Below, piece after piece: positions 62,323-64,000 of a stretch of 64,000 bases of DNA. The DNA is from UBA6163 sp963758085 (lineage in GTDB: Bacteria; Planctomycetota; Planctomycetia; Pirellulales; Pirellulaceae): positions 744,001 to 808,000 of the forward strand of contig CAVWUB010000004.1 in the NCBI GenBank assembly GCA_963758085.1. The letters run 5' to 3'. Made by a program: the position numbers and the translations under genes. Within the stretch, counting starts at the first letter, position 1. The number at the start of each line of letters is the position of its first letter. The notes under the pieces were generated by a model, which did not search any database, was not told the DNA's origin, and worked only from the letters and a program-made list of their open reading frames with translations.

Positions 62323-64000
62323 TTAAATCCCGCCGAGGATCGTGAACTGCGTTCCCGCTCCGGCCGGCTTGGTCAACTCGGCGGTGATCGATTTCACTTG
62401 CTCCGGCGACTCGATCACGATGTAGAACGCATGCTTACCGGAAGCGACATCGATCATCTGCTGGCCGTTGCTGTTGATCGACTTGCCGTCGACGACGACC
62501 TGAACATCGCTCTGACTGGTTGCTCGAAAACCAATAGGACCAGCGACCACGACCTCGAACTGACCGCGGAGCACGATCATTTCGGAGGCAGCCGCAGGCA
62601 GCGCGTCGGCGGGCAGCGTGCCATCGACCAGGGCGTAGACGCTTTGCCAGGCTTCGGCCGGCAACTGATCGAGCTCGCTCTCAAGTTTCCCTTCCGGCAG
62701 TGACGCGAGTTTGGCGGCGAGTTTCTCATCCGCCAAGACATCAAAACGATTGACCGTCGGACGGTTGTTGACCACAAAGTCGCCGGGCTTTCCAAGCGCT
62801 GCTAAAAAGGCCACCAGGTCGACCAGTTCATCCTCGGTGATCAGGTGGTGCAGTCCCTCGGGCATCAACGATTTGCCCTCGGCCTCGTCCTCAATGTCAG
62901 CTTCGGCGATCACGATTTCGCGACCGTTCTCATCGCGTAAAATCAGCCGCTGGTCATCGCGATCGATCTTTACGCCGCGGTAGACGGTGCCGTCGCTGGT
63001 CAGCACCTGCAGGGTGATGTAGGCCTCCTTGATCCCTTTGCTCGGCTCCAGGATGCTTTCCAGCAGGTACTCGGTCGGGCTGTTGACGCCGATGCCGCTG
63101 AGGTCCGGTCCCACGTTGCCGCCAGCACCCGATAGGGCGTGGCACTGGATGCAAGTGAGTTCCTTGCGGCGATAGATCAATTGACCGCGATGCGGATCAC
63201 CCTGGCTATCAATCCGCTGCACCAATGCTTTGCGTTGCTCCTCGGTCAGCGGCTGAGTCGGACCGCCGATACCTGCGGTCTCACCGAGCATTTCAACCAG
63301 CGGTCCGGTGTTGATTTCCGCAGCAAACAGCGCTCGCAAGATCAACTTCGCGCCGTCGGCGTCGGGGCGGTTTTGCTTCACCATTGCGGTTAATTGATCC
63401 ACTCCTCCAGGACGGCTGATCACCGCTTGAGCGGCGCGGGCCAGCAAGTCGCCGTGCTTGGAAGCCTCGCCGGACTTGATCGCCATGCCAATGGCAAGTG
63501 CTGCTTGCTGCACCGATGTCGGAGCCACTGCGCGGGCAAACCGCAGCCTCAAGTCGCTCGGCAGATCGTCGCGGACGAATTGACCGCGGGTGTCGTGGCC
63601 GGCCGGAGACTGAAAGGAGGCGAGCGCGTCGAGTGCGGCGTCAACCGCTTCGCCAGCGGTGGCCGGATCACGAGCAGTGTCGCGCAGCGCCGCAGTCAAC
63701 TCTTCAACGCCCCACGCCGCTGCGATCTCAGCGATCTTGACCAACACATTGGTGTCGCCTGCCTGACGGGCAGCAGCGATCTGCTCGATCGCCAGATCGA
63801 TGTTGACCGGCGGTTGCAGGCGTTTGGCCTGAGTCGCAACCAGCAGGTCGTTGAGTGCAGTGGCACGATTCTCAGCAGAATATTTTCCGCCGAGGACCGC
63901 ATCGACCAAACGCCCAATCTGCGCAGCATCGGCATTGCGAACCGCGGCGCGGACCATGGGAACGATCTGCGTGTCCTGCACCTGACCATCGGCGATCCGT
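62323..64000 (-). CDS. PVC-type heme-binding cytochrome c domain protein, 5' end outside window
   Basis: The minus frame is open from the stop at 62323 to the right edge, so at least 558 C-terminal residues are visible. An alpha-helical HEAT-like region (many Ala-rich repeats, 63200-64000) leads to a cytochrome c module of the planctomycete/verrucomicrobial type. That module has the heme motif CIQCH, then GPDLSGIGVNSPTEYLLESILEPSKGIKEAY with the distal methionine expected in SLMPEGLHHLI, and a beta-rich tail. Such proteins usually begin with a dehydrogenase-like propeller, here out of view. A terminator follows. Confidence 0.87.
   Translation of the reverse strand, partial: RIADGQVQDTQIVPMVRAAVRNADAAQIGRLVDAVLGGKYSAENRATALNDLLVATQAKRLQPPVNIDLAIEQIAAARQAGDTNVLVKIAEIAAAWGVEELTAALRDTARDPATAGEAVDAALDALASFQSPAGHDTRGQFVRDDLPSDLRLRFARAVAPTSVQQAALAIGMAIKSGEASKHGDLLARAAQAVISRPGGVDQLTAMVKQNRPDADGAKLILRALFAAEINTGPLVEMLGETAGIGGPTQPLTEEQRKALVQRIDSQGDPHRGQLIYRRKELTCIQCHALSGAGGNVGPDLSGIGVNSPTEYLLESILEPSKGIKEAYITLQVLTSDGTVYRGVKIDRDDQRLILRDENGREIVIAEADIEDEAEGKSLMPEGLHHLITEDELVDLVAFLAALGKPGDFVVNNRPTVNRFDVLADEKLAAKLASLPEGKLESELDQLPAEAWQSVYALVDGTLPADALPAAASEMIVLRGQFEVVVAGPIGFRATSQSDVQVVVDGKSINSNGQQMIDVASGKHAFYIVIESPEQVKSITAELTKPAGAGTQFTILGGI

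Overview
The window is high-GC bacterial DNA (roughly 60% or more by eye) from a planctomycete, most likely of the Pirellulaceae. The evidence is a set of lineage-typical families: a PSD1-type cytochrome c protein (left edge), a PVC-type heme c protein (right edge), a DUF1559 prepilin-like protein, a BBP7 outer-membrane barrel, LEPR-xLL-type N-termini on large secreted proteins, and SdrD-B/DUF11 repeat proteins. No rRNA, tRNA, CRISPR array, prophage or intact transposon was seen. About 45 protein genes are supported. Many GTG/TTG starts and 1-4 base stop/start overlaps (GTGA, ATGA, TGATG) occur.

Layout. 1-1675: secreted cytochrome c protein (partial). 2.0-3.2 kb: mtnA. 3.4-7.5 kb (minus): ispF-cysS-ruvC-ruvA-tmk, a housekeeping cluster. 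7.9-9 kb: deoxyhypusine-synthase-like gene. 9.2-14.9 kb: OprP-type porin, DUF4256 protein, a 3-hydroxyacyl-CoA dehydrogenase/membrane protein/ECF sigma cluster, and a DUF4430 lipoprotein. 15-18.5 kb: leuC (heavily frameshifted), leuD, gltS. 18.5-24 kb: calcineurin-like phosphoesterase, pnp, rpsO. 24-34 kb: aldo/keto reductase, glycosyltransferase-like gene, membrane glycerophosphodiesterase, UDP-glucose dehydrogenase, manA, tatC and a dGTPase-like HD gene. 33.8-42.7 kb (minus): V/A-type ATPase operon in the order B-D-I-K-E-DUF2764-A, followed by lpdA. 43-56 kb: surface and secreted proteins (subtilisin, DUF1559, PQQ propeller, BBP7, 1426-residue SdrD/DUF11 protein) and a P-II protein. 56.7-62.1 kb: M42 peptidase, DAACS symporter and a LolD/LolCE-type ABC exporter. 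62.3-64 kb: PVC heme c protein (partial).

The two most informative points are these. First, the V-type ATPase operon has a circularly permuted gene order, and its K subunit keeps the residues that bind Na+ in Enterococcus hirae NtpK, so it is a candidate Na+-translocating ATPase. Second, several otherwise well-conserved genes (leuC, the dGTPase-like gene, lpdA, atpA, DUF2764, atpI, the DAACS symporter, lolC/E) are broken by 1-2 base frameshifts. Together these look more like sequence errors in the source assembly than real gene decay. The spacers hold at least four families of short inverted-repeat elements plus three tandem-repeat tracts.
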